From assembly GCF_041906005.1 (NCBI RefSeq), contig NZ_JAYRJY010000001.1, forward strand, positions 2,852,001-2,916,000: a stretch of 64,000 bases of DNA, in the 5' to 3' direction. The notes under the pieces are model-generated. The model ran no database searches. It was not told where the DNA came from and saw only the letters and a program-made list of their open reading frames with translations. Positions within the stretch are counted from its first letter, which is position 1; each line of letters opens with the position of its first letter. This document shows positions 30,411 to 38,816 of this stretch, one piece after another. Source of the stretch: Ferrovibrio sp041906005 (lineage in GTDB: Bacteria; Pseudomonadota; Alphaproteobacteria; Ferrovibrionales; Ferrovibrionaceae). The translations under genes were made by a program, and so were the position numbers.

Positions 30411-31154
30411 ATGCCTGATCCTGCCCTTTTCAGCCACGACCCATCGACCCTGCCGCGCGCCACGGGCCTGAGCGACATGCTCGCCGGTCGGCTGGCCGCC
30501 GCGATTCAGTCCGGTGAGTTCGGTCCGGGCGACCGCCTGCCGACCGAGAAACGCCTGGTCGAGCAATACGGCGTCAGCCGCGCGGTGGTGCGCGAGGCCA
30601 TCGCCCGACTGAAAGCGGACGGTTTCGTCGATACCCGCCAGGGAGCAGGCGCCTTCGTGGCCGCGAAGCCGGGGCTGGCCAATTTCCGCATCGCCCAACC
30701 GGAAGGCGGCGGCCGTATCGCCTCGGCCGATCTGGCCCATATCTTCGAGCTGCGCGGCATCATTGAGGCCGGCATGGCCGAGCTGGCGGCAAAGCGGCGC
30801 GACACCGCCGACCTTGCCGCGCTGAAAACCGCTTTCGCCCGGATGCAGCAGGCATTGCTGGCCGGTGAAGACGGCGCCGCGGCGGACGACAGCTTTCACG
30901 CCGCCATCGCCACGGCCGCGCATAATCCCTACCTGGCGCAATTCGCCGCCTTTCTGGCGCAGCATTTCTCGGCCACCCGCGCACTGACCTGGGCCACATC
31001 GGCGCATGATGACGGCAGCGCCAGTGCCGCGCAGATCGAACATGCCCGGTTGCTCTCTGCCATCGAGGCCGGTGATGCGGCGGAAGCCGCCCGGGCTGCG
31101 CGCGATCACATCCTTGCCGCCGCCGAACGGCGCGGCAGCGCAATGAAGGACTAA
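30411..31154 (+). CDS. GntR/FadR family regulator of the glycolate operon
   Basis: A 247-residue regulator. The winged helix is at residues 20-85 (G-D-R-L-P-T-E-K-R-L-V-E-Q-Y-G-V-S-R then V-V-R-E-A-I-A-R-L-K). The FCD ligand domain follows, with the metal-site pattern E-L-R-G-I-I-E, D-D-S-F-H-A-A-I and a late H (E-H-A-R-L-L). It has the role of GlcC or LldR-like proteins, sensing a 2-hydroxy acid. No Shine-Dalgarno sequence precedes the ATG; the operator sits there instead, so the message may be leaderless or the start may be internal (ATG at 30478). glcD follows after 3 bases. Confidence 0.88.
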   Translation: MPDPALFSHDPSTLPRATGLSDMLAGRLAAAIQSGEFGPGDRLPTEKRLVEQYGVSRAVVREAIARLKADGFVDTRQGAGAFVAAKPGLANFRIAQPEGGGRIASADLAHIFELRGIIEAGMAELAAKRRDTADLAALKTAFARMQQALLAGEDGAAADDSFHAAIATAAHNPYLAQFAAFLAQHFSATRALTWATSAHDDGSASAAQIEHARLLSAIEAGDAAEAARAARDHILAAAERRGSAMKD

Positions 31155-31157
31155 GTC

Positions 31158-32645
31158 ATGCTGATGCCCGCACCTGAACCCGAGATCATCGCCCAGCGCC
31201 TGGAGCTGATCACAGATCTGCGCCGCATCGTGCCGGGCGAGGGTGTAATCGCCGACGAAACCAGCCTGCGTGCCTTCGAATGCGACGGCCTCACGGCCTA
31301 TCGCCAGCTTCCGCTGGTGGCGGTGCTACCCGGCGACACACGGCAGGTTTCCGAGGTTCTGAAGCTGTGCAACGCGCGCAACGTGAAGGTGGTGCCGCGC
31401 GGTGCCGGCACGTCGCTGTCGGGCGGTGCACTGCCGCTGGCCGATGGCGTGCTGCTTGGTCTTGGAAAGTTCAACAAGGTCCTGGAGATCGACTGGGACA
31501 ACCGCTGCGCCGTGGTGCAGCCCGGTGTCACCAACCTCGGGATCACCCGCGCGGTCGAGCATCGCGGTTTCTACTACGCGCCCGATCCTTCCAGCCAGAT
31601 CGCCTGCACCATCGGCGGCAACGTGGCCGAGAATTCCGGGGGCGTGCATTGCCTGAAATACGGGCTGACCACCAATAACATCCTCGGCGTCGAGATGGTG
31701 CTGATGAATGGCGACATCGTGCGCCTGGGCGGCAAGCATCTGGATGCGGAAGGCTATGACCTGATGGGCCTGATCTGCGGCTCGGAAGGGTTGCTCGGCG
31801 TGATCACAGAGGTCACTGTGCGCATCCTGCCCAAACCCGCCACCCAGCGCGCGCTGCTGGCCGGTTTCCCGTCTTCCGAGGCCGCCGGCGACTGCGTGGC
31901 GAAAGTGATCGCCAGCGGCATCATCCCGGGTGGCATGGAAATGATGGATCGTCCCGCCATCCACGCGGCCGAGGATTTTGTGCATGCCGGCTATCCGCGC
32001 GACGTGGAAGCCCTGCTGATCATCGAGCTCGACGGCCCGCCGGCGGAAGTCGACGACCTGCTGGCCCGCGTGAAGGCCATCGCGGAAAGCTGCGGCTCTG
32101 TCTATCTCCGGGTGTCGCAGAATGAAGATGAGCGGCTGAATTTCTGGGCCGGGCGGAAGGCGGCTTTCCCGGCCGTCGGCCGCATCTCACCCGATTACCT
32201 CTGCATGGACGGCACGATTCCGCGCAAGAAGCTGCCCGAGGTGCTCACCCGCATGCAGGGGCTGTCGGAAAAGCACAGGCTGCGCGTCGCCAACGTGTTT
32301 CATGCGGGCGACGGCAACCTGCATCCGCTGATCCTCTACGATGCCAACAATCCGGGTGAGCTGGAGCGCGCCGAGGAATTCGGTGCCGATATCTTAAGGC
32401 TTTGTGTCGAGGTCGGGGGCGTTCTCACCGGCGAGCATGGCGTGGGCATCGAGAAGCGCGACCTGATGCCGGCGATGTTCTCCGAGGACGACCTTGCCCA
32501 GCAGATGCGGGTGAAATGCGCCTTCGATCCCAATCATCGCCTCAATCCGGGCAAGGTGTTCCCCATGCTGCATCGCTGCGCCGAACTGGGCCGCATGCAT
32601 GTGCACAAGGGCCAGCTCGCTTTTCCCGATCTGCCTCGGTTCTGA
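31158..32645 (+). CDS. glcD: Glycolate oxidase subunit GlcD (FAD-linked)
   Basis: The 495-residue flavin subunit that oxidises glycolate (and often D-lactate) to the 2-oxoacid at the membrane. The PCMH-type FAD domain holds V-P-R-G-A-G-T-S-L-S-G-G-A-L, and S-Q-I-A-C-T-I-G-G-N-V-A-E-N-S-G-G-V-H lies near residue 150. The C-terminal domain has the metal/substrate motif F-H-A-G-D-G-N-L-H-P and T-G-E-H-G-V-G-I-E-K-R. It is followed by glcE and glcF in the canonical order. Confidence 0.95.
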   Translation: MLMPAPEPEIIAQRLELITDLRRIVPGEGVIADETSLRAFECDGLTAYRQLPLVAVLPGDTRQVSEVLKLCNARNVKVVPRGAGTSLSGGALPLADGVLLGLGKFNKVLEIDWDNRCAVVQPGVTNLGITRAVEHRGFYYAPDPSSQIACTIGGNVAENSGGVHCLKYGLTTNNILGVEMVLMNGDIVRLGGKHLDAEGYDLMGLICGSEGLLGVITEVTVRILPKPATQRALLAGFPSSEAAGDCVAKVIASGIIPGGMEMMDRPAIHAAEDFVHAGYPRDVEALLIIELDGPPAEVDDLLARVKAIAESCGSVYLRVSQNEDERLNFWAGRKAAFPAVGRISPDYLCMDGTIPRKKLPEVLTRMQGLSEKHRLRVANVFHAGDGNLHPLILYDANNPGELERAEEFGADILRLCVEVGGVLTGEHGVGIEKRDLMPAMFSEDDLAQQMRVKCAFDPNHRLNPGKVFPMLHRCAELGRMHVHKGQLAFPDLPRF

Positions 32646-32648
32646 GCC

Positions 32649-33893
32649 ATGCCCGAAACATTCATCCCCTCCGGCATCACCGATGTGGCCGATGCCATCC
32701 GCTGGGCGGCGGCGGAAGGCAAGCCGCTCATCCTGCATGGTCATCGCAGCAAGGCCGGTCTCGGTCGTCCCGCCCATCTTGATAACAGGCAGGCGGATTA
32801 CGCGCTGGACCTGAGCCGCCTGAACGGCGTGCTGGAATACGAGCCGGCCGAACTGGTGCTCACCCTGCGGCCCGGCACGCTGGTCGCCGATGTCGAGAAA
32901 CTGCTGGCAGCAAGCAACCAGATGCTGGCGTTCGAGCCGCCCGATTACGGCCCGCTTTGGGGTCATGCCGCCGGACGCGGCACCATCGGCGGCGCTATCG
33001 GCTGCAATCTTGCCGGACCGCGCCGTTTCAAGGCCGGCGCGATCCGCGACCACCTGCTCGGCTTCACGGCCGTATCGGGCCGCGGCGATATTTTCAAAGC
33101 CGGCGCGAAGGTCGTGAAGAACGTCACCGGCTACGACCTGCCGAAACTGGTCTGCGGCGCCTATGGCACGCTGGCGGCACTGACCGAAGTCACGGTGAAA
33201 GTTCTGCCCGCGCCGGAGAAAACCCGTACCGTGCTCATCTTTGGCCTCGAGGATGCCAAAGCCGCACAGGCCATGGCCGCCGCCGCCTGTTCGCCGCACG
33301 AGGTGGCTGGCCTGGCCCATCTGCCAGAGGCCATCGCGGCATTGTCCGGCGTTGCCTATGTGGCGAAAGCCGGCATGGCGGTGACGGCGATCCGTGTCGA
33401 AGGCACGGACATCTCGGTGAAGGCGCGCTGCGCGGCGTTGCGCGATCTGCTGAAATCCTTCGGCCCGCTGGAGGAATTGCATTCGATGAATTCGGCCTGG
33501 CTGTGGCGCGAGATCCGCGATGCCACGGCTTTCATCCTGCCGCAGGAGCGCGTGCTGTGGCGCCTGTCGGTGGCGCCGATGAGCGGTCCTGCCGTGACGG
33601 CGGCGATCCGCGCGGCCCAGCCCGATGCCACCTTCTTCTACGACTGGGCCGGTGGCCTTGTCTGGCTCAGCCTGCCGCCGGCGCCGGATGCCCATGCGGG
33701 GCTGGTGCGCGGCGCCATTGCGGCCTATGACGGCGGCCATGCCACGCTGATCCGCGCCGACCAGGCCGTGCGCGCGTCCGTCGACGTGTTCCAGCCACAG
33801 CCAGCGGCGCTCGCTACGCTCAGCCGTCGCGTGAAGGAAAGCTTCGATCCGATGAACATCCTCAATCCGGGCCGCATGGCGGCGGGACTCTGA
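32649..33893 (+). CDS. glcE: Glycolate oxidase subunit GlcE (FAD-binding)
   Basis: A 414-residue second flavin-binding subunit of the glycolate oxidase complex. It keeps the PCMH core (P-L-I-L-H-G-H-R-S-K-A-G-L-G and H-A-A-G-R-G-T-I-G-G-A-I-G-C-N-L-A-G-P) but lacks the GlcD catalytic C-terminus; K-N-V-T-G-Y-D-L-P-K-L is the characteristic GlcE segment. Its stop shares an A with the glcF start (overlap of 1 base), which indicates coupled translation. Confidence 0.93.
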   Translation: MPETFIPSGITDVADAIRWAAAEGKPLILHGHRSKAGLGRPAHLDNRQADYALDLSRLNGVLEYEPAELVLTLRPGTLVADVEKLLAASNQMLAFEPPDYGPLWGHAAGRGTIGGAIGCNLAGPRRFKAGAIRDHLLGFTAVSGRGDIFKAGAKVVKNVTGYDLPKLVCGAYGTLAALTEVTVKVLPAPEKTRTVLIFGLEDAKAAQAMAAAACSPHEVAGLAHLPEAIAALSGVAYVAKAGMAVTAIRVEGTDISVKARCAALRDLLKSFGPLEELHSMNSAWLWREIRDATAFILPQERVLWRLSVAPMSGPAVTAAIRAAQPDATFFYDWAGGLVWLSLPPAPDAHAGLVRGAIAAYDGGHATLIRADQAVRASVDVFQPQPAALATLSRRVKESFDPMNILNPGRMAAGL

Positions 33894-35197
33894 TGCAAAC
33901 CTCCTTCACCCTCGCGCAACTGGCCGATCCGGGCATTGCCACCGCCAACGAGATCCTGCGCAAATGCGTGCATTGCGGCTTCTGCACGGCCACCTGTCCG
34001 ACCTATGTGCTGCTGGGCGACGAACGCGACTCTCCACGCGGCCGCATCTATCTGATCAAGCAGATGCTGGAAGGCGATCAGGCCGCCACGGAAGAAACCG
34101 TGCGTCATGTCGACCGCTGCCTGTCATGCCTGTCGTGCATGACCACCTGTCCGAGCAGCGTGCATTACATGCATCTGGTCGACCATGCCCGCGCCCATAT
34201 CGAAAAAACCTATCAGCGCCCGCTGGCCGACCGTCTGCTGCGCGGCCTGCTGGCCTGGCTGCTGCCCAGCCCGAAACTGTTCCGGCTCAGCCTGATGGGA
34301 GCAAAGCTGGCGCGGCCGTTCCGCTTCCTGCTACCCGGGCGGCTGAAGGCCATGGTGACGATGGCGCCGAAATCCCTGCCGGCCATGGACGCCGCCATCG
34401 AGCGGGCGCAGGTGTTTCCGGCGCAGGGCGAACGCCGCATGCGCGTGGCGCTGATGACCGGTTGCGCCCAGAAGGTGCTGGACCCTGAGATCAATGCTGC
34501 CACCATCCGGCTGCTCACCCGGCATGGCTGCGACGTGGTGATCGCCGAAGGCGCAGGCTGCTGTGGCGCGCTGACCCATCATATGGGGCAGGAGCATGAT
34601 TCCCATGCCAAGGCGAAGGCCAATATCGCGGCTTGGCATCGCGAATATGAAGGCGAGGGGCTGGACGCGGTGGTGATCAACGCATCGGGCTGCGGCACCA
34701 CGGTGAAGGATTACGGCTTCATGCTGCGCAGCGATCCCGCCTGGGCCGATAAGGCCGCCACCATCGCGGCCCTGGCAAAGGACGTGACCGAAGTGCTGGC
34801 GAAGCTAGACCTTACACCGCAGGGCGAAGCACAGGGCCTGAGCGTGGCCTATCATTCCGCCTGTTCGCTGCAGCATGGGCAGAAGATCACGGCCCTGCCC
34901 AAGCAATTGCTGGTGAAAGCCGGCTTCGAGGTGCGCGACGTGCCGGAGGCGCATCTATGCTGCGGTTCGGCCGGCACCTACAACCTGCTGCAGCCCGAAC
35001 TGGCCATGCAGCTGCGCGCGCGCAAGGCACGGAACATCGCCGGCACCGGCGCGCAGATGGTGGCGGCGGGCAATATCGGCTGCCTGGTGCAAATCGCCGG
35101 CGGGCTGCATGCGGAAGGCGGCCATGCCATGCCGGTGCTGCACACCGTGCAACTGCTCGACTGGGCCACCGGCGGACCAAAACCTTCGGGCCTTTAG
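33893..35197 (+). CDS. glcF: Glycolate oxidase iron-sulfur subunit GlcF
   Basis: A 434-residue electron-transfer subunit. Two 4Fe-4S ferredoxin motifs are near the N-terminus: C-V-H-C-G-F-C-T-A-T-C-P (about residue 24) and C-L-S-C-L-S-C-M-T-T-C-P (about residue 76). Two cysteine-rich CCG domains follow (G-A-G-C-C-G-A-L-T-H and H-L-C-C-G-S-A-G-T-Y), as in heterodisulfide-reductase-like subunits. It passes electrons from GlcD/GlcE to the quinone pool. It is the last gene of the operon; no clear terminator follows before the convergent small gene. Confidence 0.95.
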   Translation: MQTSFTLAQLADPGIATANEILRKCVHCGFCTATCPTYVLLGDERDSPRGRIYLIKQMLEGDQAATEETVRHVDRCLSCLSCMTTCPSSVHYMHLVDHARAHIEKTYQRPLADRLLRGLLAWLLPSPKLFRLSLMGAKLARPFRFLLPGRLKAMVTMAPKSLPAMDAAIERAQVFPAQGERRMRVALMTGCAQKVLDPEINAATIRLLTRHGCDVVIAEGAGCCGALTHHMGQEHDSHAKAKANIAAWHREYEGEGLDAVVINASGCGTTVKDYGFMLRSDPAWADKAATIAALAKDVTEVLAKLDLTPQGEAQGLSVAYHSACSLQHGQKITALPKQLLVKAGFEVRDVPEAHLCCGSAGTYNLLQPELAMQLRARKARNIAGTGAQMVAAGNIGCLVQIAGGLHAEGGHAMPVLHTVQLLDWATGGPKPSGL

Positions 35198-35199
35198 GG

Positions 35200-35436
35200 T
35201 CAGCTGTTCTTCTGCACGGTTTCGCTTTCGGCGCGGGCGCGGCACTGCGCCTCCGCCGTCATGCGCTGCTGCGGCGTCATCCTGCGGCCGGCGGTATGGC
35301 CGCGCTCCAGTTGCTGCATGCAGGCTTCGATCAGCTCGCCAACGGTTTTCGGTTTTTTCGCGGCATCGCTAGCCAAGGCCGGCCCGGCAAGGGCAGACAG
35401 CAACAAGACGACACCGACGGCGGCAGAAGGATTCAT
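35200..35436 (-). CDS. Small exported protein, paralogue of the gene at 35586
   Basis: A 78-residue protein with a signal peptide (A-A-V-G-V-V-L-L-L-S-A-L-A-G-P-A-L-A, cleavage near residue 23) and a mature part of about 55 residues. The mature part contains two cysteines: I-E-A-C-M-Q-Q and A-E-A-Q-C-R-A-R-A-E. The pattern E-A-C-M followed by M-T-P-Q-Q-R-M-T-A-E-A-Q-C-R-A-R is shared with the neighbouring gene at 35586-35840. A disulfide between the two cysteines is plausible in the periplasm. The family is not recognised. Confidence 0.7.
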   Translation of the reverse strand: MNPSAAVGVVLLLSALAGPALASDAAKKPKTVGELIEACMQQLERGHTAGRRMTPQQRMTAEAQCRARAESETVQKNS

Positions 35437-35541
35437 AACGTCGATCCTTAAATCTCGCGCATCAGGGACGCGGGACTATAGGCGAGACGCCATCCGCCTG
35501 CAGCAAACGTTTTCAAAGAAGTCCGGGGTGGTTTCTCTAGC

Positions 35542-35572
35542 GCGGGTAGCAGGTCGAGTCCTGCTGATCCGC
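35542..35572. repeat. Hairpin between the two small paralogues
   Basis: AGCAGG (35548-35553) pairs with CCTGCT (35560-35565) over a 6-base loop (TCGAGT), extended by GCGG (35542-35545) with CCGC (35569-35572). It resembles a T-arm with one base missing, but no other tRNA arms are visible. No T tract on either strand. Confidence 0.45.
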
Positions 35573-35585
35573 AGGCTGAGCATGC

Positions 35586-35840
35586 TCAGGGCCGGGTCGC
35601 GCCGCGGCTGTGTTCTTCGGCCTCGGCGCGGGCGCGGCATTGTTCTTCCGCCGTGCGGCGCTGCATTGGCGTCATGGTGTTTTTCTGTCCGGCCTTGGTG
35701 GAGGCCTGGGCTTCCTTCATGCAGGCCTCGATCACTTCGGCCCGGCTGGGCTGGCCTTTGGACTGGGCAGATGTCTGCGCGTCAGCCATGGAGGCGGTCA
35801 GGGCGAACACCAGGGCCGGAATGATGAAAAAGAGACGCAT
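35586..35840 (-). CDS. Small exported protein, paralogue of the gene at 35200
   Basis: An 84-residue protein with a signal peptide (L-F-F-I-I-P-A-L-V-F-A-L-T-A-S-M-A-D-A, cleavage near residue 21) and a mature domain with two cysteines in the same arrangement as its neighbour: V-I-E-A-C-M-K-E and A-E-E-Q-C-R-A-R-A-E, with M-T-P-M-Q-R-R-T between. The start at 35840 puts the signal peptide first; an ATG at 35855 would add five residues. The tandem arrangement on one strand with about 150 bases between suggests local duplication. No function can be assigned. Confidence 0.7.
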   Translation of the reverse strand: MRLFFIIPALVFALTASMADAQTSAQSKGQPSRAEVIEACMKEAQASTKAGQKNTMTPMQRRTAEEQCRARAEAEEHSRGATRP

Positions 35841-35966
35841 CGTGGTCTGGTCCATGTCGTGACAATGACCACTCAGCGATACGCTGCGCCGGCGGGGAGT
35901 AAAAGTTACTATTCAGAAACGTACGGGCTCAAGGAATATTCCCGCAATAGCTGTTAATGGGAAGTG

Positions 35967-36833
35967 CTAATTGCTCCGGCTACGGCGGAACTGGCTGGGG
36001 CTATAGCCAAAATTGGCGCGGAACCGGTGATTGAACGTCGACAGGTCGCCAAAGCCTGCGGCATAGGCCACATCTGCCACAGGCGTCGTCGTCACCGCCA
36101 GGTTGACGGCGGCGCGGCGCAGCCGCAGGCCGAGGAGATACTGATAGGGCGTGCTGCCCACCACGCGGCGGAAGCTGCGCAGGAAATGATATTTGCTCAT
36201 GCAGGCAATGCCGGCCAGTGTGGCCAGGTCCAGCGGCTGGTCGGCGTGGGTTTCGATGTGGCGCAGGGCATTGCCGATCCGCCGCCGTTCGGACGTGGTC
36301 GGCGCGGTATCGCGGCCACGACCATCGGAGGTCTTCTCGAGCACGGTTTCGGCCAGCCGCAGACAGAAATCCTCGGCCGCCATCCGGCTGTCATCGGCCG
36401 CCAGGGTTTCAATCTCCACCAGCAGGGCCGTCAGGTCGGCCCGTGCCGGCAGCATCGGAGCGGCAAAACGGTAGCGGTGCGATCCCGCCGCGCTGGCGGC
36501 GATTTCCTCAAACAGTTCGCCCGAGAAATGAAAGGCGATGCAGCGGTCGCCGCTGCCATGGTCATGACCGCATTCGAAACAGGTGCCGGCATTGCCCAGC
36601 AGGAAGGAGCCCGGGTGCAGCAAGGCCCGGCCCGACTCGCAACGGTAATGGAACGAGCCTGCTATCACGGCCGAAATCGCCACGTCACCATGCTGTTCCT
36701 CGAAAGTCGGGTCCTGCGGACCGAAACGGCAGATGAAGTCGCTCACGCTCCAGCCCTCGCCGCGGGCGATCTGGCGCGCGGACAACCGTTCAGCGGGCGA
36801 ACTTTCAGGGGGCGGGGCATCGATAACCGGCAT
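35967..36833 (-). CDS. AraC family transcriptional regulator
   Basis: A 288-residue regulator with an N-terminal cupin-like sensing half and a C-terminal double helix-turn-helix: L-A-T-L-A-G-I-A-C-M-S-K-Y-H-F-L-R-S-F then V-A-D-V-A-Y-A-A-G-F-G-D-L-S-T-F-N-H-R-F, ending G-Y-S-P-S-Q-F. The sensing half is unusually rich in Cys and His (F-E-C-G-H-D-H-G-S-G-D-R-C-I-A-F-H-F), which might bind a metal, though this is only a suggestion. It is divergent from the glyoxalase-like gene at 36944; a short palindrome TGTCAGACA (36906-36914) lies between. Confidence 0.88.
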   Translation of the reverse strand: MPVIDAPPPESSPAERLSARQIARGEGWSVSDFICRFGPQDPTFEEQHGDVAISAVIAGSFHYRCESGRALLHPGSFLLGNAGTCFECGHDHGSGDRCIAFHFSGELFEEIAASAAGSHRYRFAAPMLPARADLTALLVEIETLAADDSRMAAEDFCLRLAETVLEKTSDGRGRDTAPTTSERRRIGNALRHIETHADQPLDLATLAGIACMSKYHFLRSFRRVVGSTPYQYLLGLRLRRAAVNLAVTTTPVADVAYAAGFGDLSTFNHRFRANFGYSPSQFRRSRSN

Positions 36834-36943
36834 GCCGGTAGAATAGCAATTTTCCCCAAGCGGCGGAATGGCGGATCGCGGCAGGATCGGCTTGTCCGTC
36901 TGCCATGTCAGACATTGGCGGCGGCGAGAACGGGAGAAGAGCG

Positions 36944-37321
36944 ATGATCAACCATGTTTCGATTGGTGTGCGTAACCTGGCGAAAACCAAAGCGTTTTAC
37001 GATGCGGCCCTGAAGCCCCTGGGCTATGCCTGCCTCAGCGAAGGCGAAACCTCGCTCGGGTATGGCAAGGACGGCGTGGCCCTGTGGATCAGCCCGAGCG
37101 ACAGTCCGGTGCCGGCCGACATGAAGTCGGGCCTGCATTTCTGCTTTGACGCTCCCAGCCGCAAGAGCGTCGATGCCTTCCATGCCGCCGCGCTGGCCCA
37201 TGGCGGCCGCGACAACGGCAAACCCGGCCTGCGTGCCGATTACGATCCGAACTACTACGCCGCCTTCGTGATCGATCCCGATGGCTACCGGATCGAGGCC
37301 TATTGCGGCAAGGCGGGCTAA
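36944..37321 (+). CDS. VOC (glyoxalase/dioxygenase fold) protein
   Basis: A 125-residue vicinal-oxygen-chelate protein. It starts M-I-N-H-V-S-I-G-V-R-N-L, with K-A-F-Y-D-A-A-L-K-P-L-G in helix 1 and Y-Y-A-A-F-V-I-D-P-D-G-Y-R-I-E-A at the end. Candidate metal ligands are H4 and the late glutamate (I-E-A). The reaction is unknown; many such short forms act on small electrophiles. GGGAGAAGAG precedes the ATG at 36944. A SRPBCC protein gene follows after 18 bases. A second VOC gene at 45180 is clearly related. Confidence 0.85.
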   Translation: MINHVSIGVRNLAKTKAFYDAALKPLGYACLSEGETSLGYGKDGVALWISPSDSPVPADMKSGLHFCFDAPSRKSVDAFHAAALAHGGRDNGKPGLRADYDPNYYAAFVIDPDGYRIEAYCGKAG

Positions 37322-37339
37322 GGAGCAGGGGAAGCGATC

Positions 37340-37744
37340 ATGTCTGCCATACGCAAGGAATTTTCCGTTCCCTCTGATATCGCCCATGTCTGGGCCGCCT
37401 TCCGCGACGTGGGCGAGGTTCATCGCGTGCTTGCGCCGGGCTTTGTCACCGATTGCCGCCTGGAAGAGGGCGGCAGCGCGCGCATCGTGACTTTCAGCAA
37501 TGGTGCGGTGGCGCGTGAGGTGATCGTCGATATCGACGATGCATCCCGCCGACTGGCTTATGCGGCAGTCGGCGGTCGGTTGACGCATCACAATGCCTCG
37601 TTTCAGCTTGTCGATGAGGGACCGGGCCGCTGTCGCGTTATATGGCAGGCTGACCTGCTGCCGACCGAGCTGAAGCCGGCAATCGAAGGCATGATGGATC
37701 AGGGGGTGGCGGCGATGCAGCGCCGGCTGGAGGGCGGCCTGTGA
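37340..37744 (+). CDS. SRPBCC (START-like) family protein
   Basis: A 134-residue protein with the START-like ligand-binding fold: N-terminal strand I-R-K-E-F-S-V-P-S-D-I-A-H-V-W-A-A-F-R-D, a basic central sheet (A-R-E-V-I-V-D-I-D-D-A-S-R-R-L-A-Y) and a long C-terminal helix (I-E-G-M-M-D-Q-G-V-A-A-M-Q-R-R-L-E). It belongs to the polyketide-cyclase-like group, which binds hydrophobic small molecules. No catalytic call is possible. Probably cotranscribed with the VOC gene. Confidence 0.8.
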   Translation: MSAIRKEFSVPSDIAHVWAAFRDVGEVHRVLAPGFVTDCRLEEGGSARIVTFSNGAVAREVIVDIDDASRRLAYAAVGGRLTHHNASFQLVDEGPGRCRVIWQADLLPTELKPAIEGMMDQGVAAMQRRLEGGL

Positions 37745-37748
37745 ACTG

Positions 37749-38246
37749 CTAGGCCAGCCGGTCGCGGATTTCGGCCAGCAGGGCGGCGCTGACCGCATCG
37801 CACATGCGCCACACGGTTTCGAATCCGTCCTCCCCGCCGTAATAGGGGTCTGGCACGTCGCGGCCGAAATCCGGCGCATACTCCAGGTACAGCCGCAGCT
37901 TGTCGCGATGCTGCGGCGGGCAAAGTTGCAGCAGGATGTCGTAATGGCCCTGGTCCATGGCCAGGATCAGGTCGAAACGCTGGAAATCCGCCGCTTCCAC
38001 CTGTCGCGCCCGCAGCATGCCGATATCCACGCCGTAGGACCGCGCCTTGGCGGCGCTGCGGCGGTCCGGCGGATGGCCAATGTGATAGCCATGGGTGCCG
38101 GCGGAATCGACCACCACGCGGTCATGCAGGCCGGCCTCGCGCAGGCGGTGGCGCAGCAGGCCGTCGGCAGTGGGCGAACGGCAGATATTGCCGGTGCAGA
38201 CCATCAGGACGGAGAAGGCGGGGGCGGCAGTTGGTGCGGGGGGCAT
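37749..38246 (-). CDS. Low-molecular-weight protein tyrosine phosphatase
   Basis: A 165-residue phosphatase. The P-loop V-C-T-G-N-I-C-R-S has the nucleophile C17 and phosphate-binding R23. The general-acid aspartate is in V-P-D-P-Y-Y-G-G at about residue 133. Substrates in bacteria include tyrosine kinases of polysaccharide export and arsenate in relatives; with no such genes nearby, the cellular target is open. The N-terminal ten residues (Pro/Ala-rich) may not be translated, since a later start cannot be excluded. It is convergent with the SRPBCC gene, 4 bases apart. Confidence 0.9.
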   Translation of the reverse strand: MPPAPTAAPAFSVLMVCTGNICRSPTADGLLRHRLREAGLHDRVVVDSAGTHGYHIGHPPDRRSAAKARSYGVDIGMLRARQVEAADFQRFDLILAMDQGHYDILLQLCPPQHRDKLRLYLEYAPDFGRDVPDPYYGGEDGFETVWRMCDAVSAALLAEIRDRLA

Positions 38247-38321
38247 GGCGCAGGTAAAGCATTCCGCTGCGGTATCTGCAAGAGGCTACACAGAATGCCC
38301 GCCCCGCCCTAGAGTGGCGGC

Positions 38322-38810
38322 ATGCCAAGCCTGCCGCCCGACGACGAAACCGCCCTGCTGGATGCCAATGCCGCCTTCTATCGCGCCTTTGCCAGCCGCG
38401 ATATCGATGCCATGGCCGCGCTCTGGGCCAAGTCGGCGCCGGTCTGCTGCATCCATCCCGGCTGGCCACCGCTGATGGGGCGCGACGCGGTGCTGGAAGG
38501 CTGGCGCCGCATCATGGCCAACCCGTCCCAGCCGGCCCTGCAGATGACCGGCCCGCGAGTCACGCTGTGGGGAGATGTGGCGCTGGTGATGTGCTTTGAG
38601 CGCGTGGAAGACCAGTATCTGATTGCCTCCAACATCTTCGTGCGCGAAGGAAAGGGCTGGAAACTCAGTCATCACCAGGCCGGCCCCGTCGCCACGCCGC
38701 CCCAGGGGCTGGCCAGCAACGACGATCCGGAACCGGAAGACGATTTCGAGGATGACGACGATCTCGAAGACGATGACGACGATCTGCCGCCCTCGGGCAC
38801 GATCCACTGA
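38322..38810 (+). CDS. NTF2-like (SnoaL) protein with acidic tail
   Basis: A 162-residue protein. Residues 1-125 form an NTF2/SnoaL-like domain of the ketosteroid-isomerase type (L-L-D-A-N-A-A-F-Y-R-A-F-A-S-R-D-I-D-A-M, W-A-K-S-A-P-V-C-C-I-H-P-G-W). The last 30 residues are a run of Asp and Glu (E-D-D-F-E-D-D-D-D-L-E-D-D-D-D-D). Proteins with this N-terminal domain often appear as stand-alone stress or detoxification proteins of unknown reaction. The acidic tail may be a binding or solubility element. Convergent with rlmJ. Confidence 0.8.
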   Translation: MPSLPPDDETALLDANAAFYRAFASRDIDAMAALWAKSAPVCCIHPGWPPLMGRDAVLEGWRRIMANPSQPALQMTGPRVTLWGDVALVMCFERVEDQYLIASNIFVREGKGWKLSHHQAGPVATPPQGLASNDDPEPEDDFEDDDDLEDDDDDLPPSGTIH

Positions 38811-38816
38811 ACGGCC

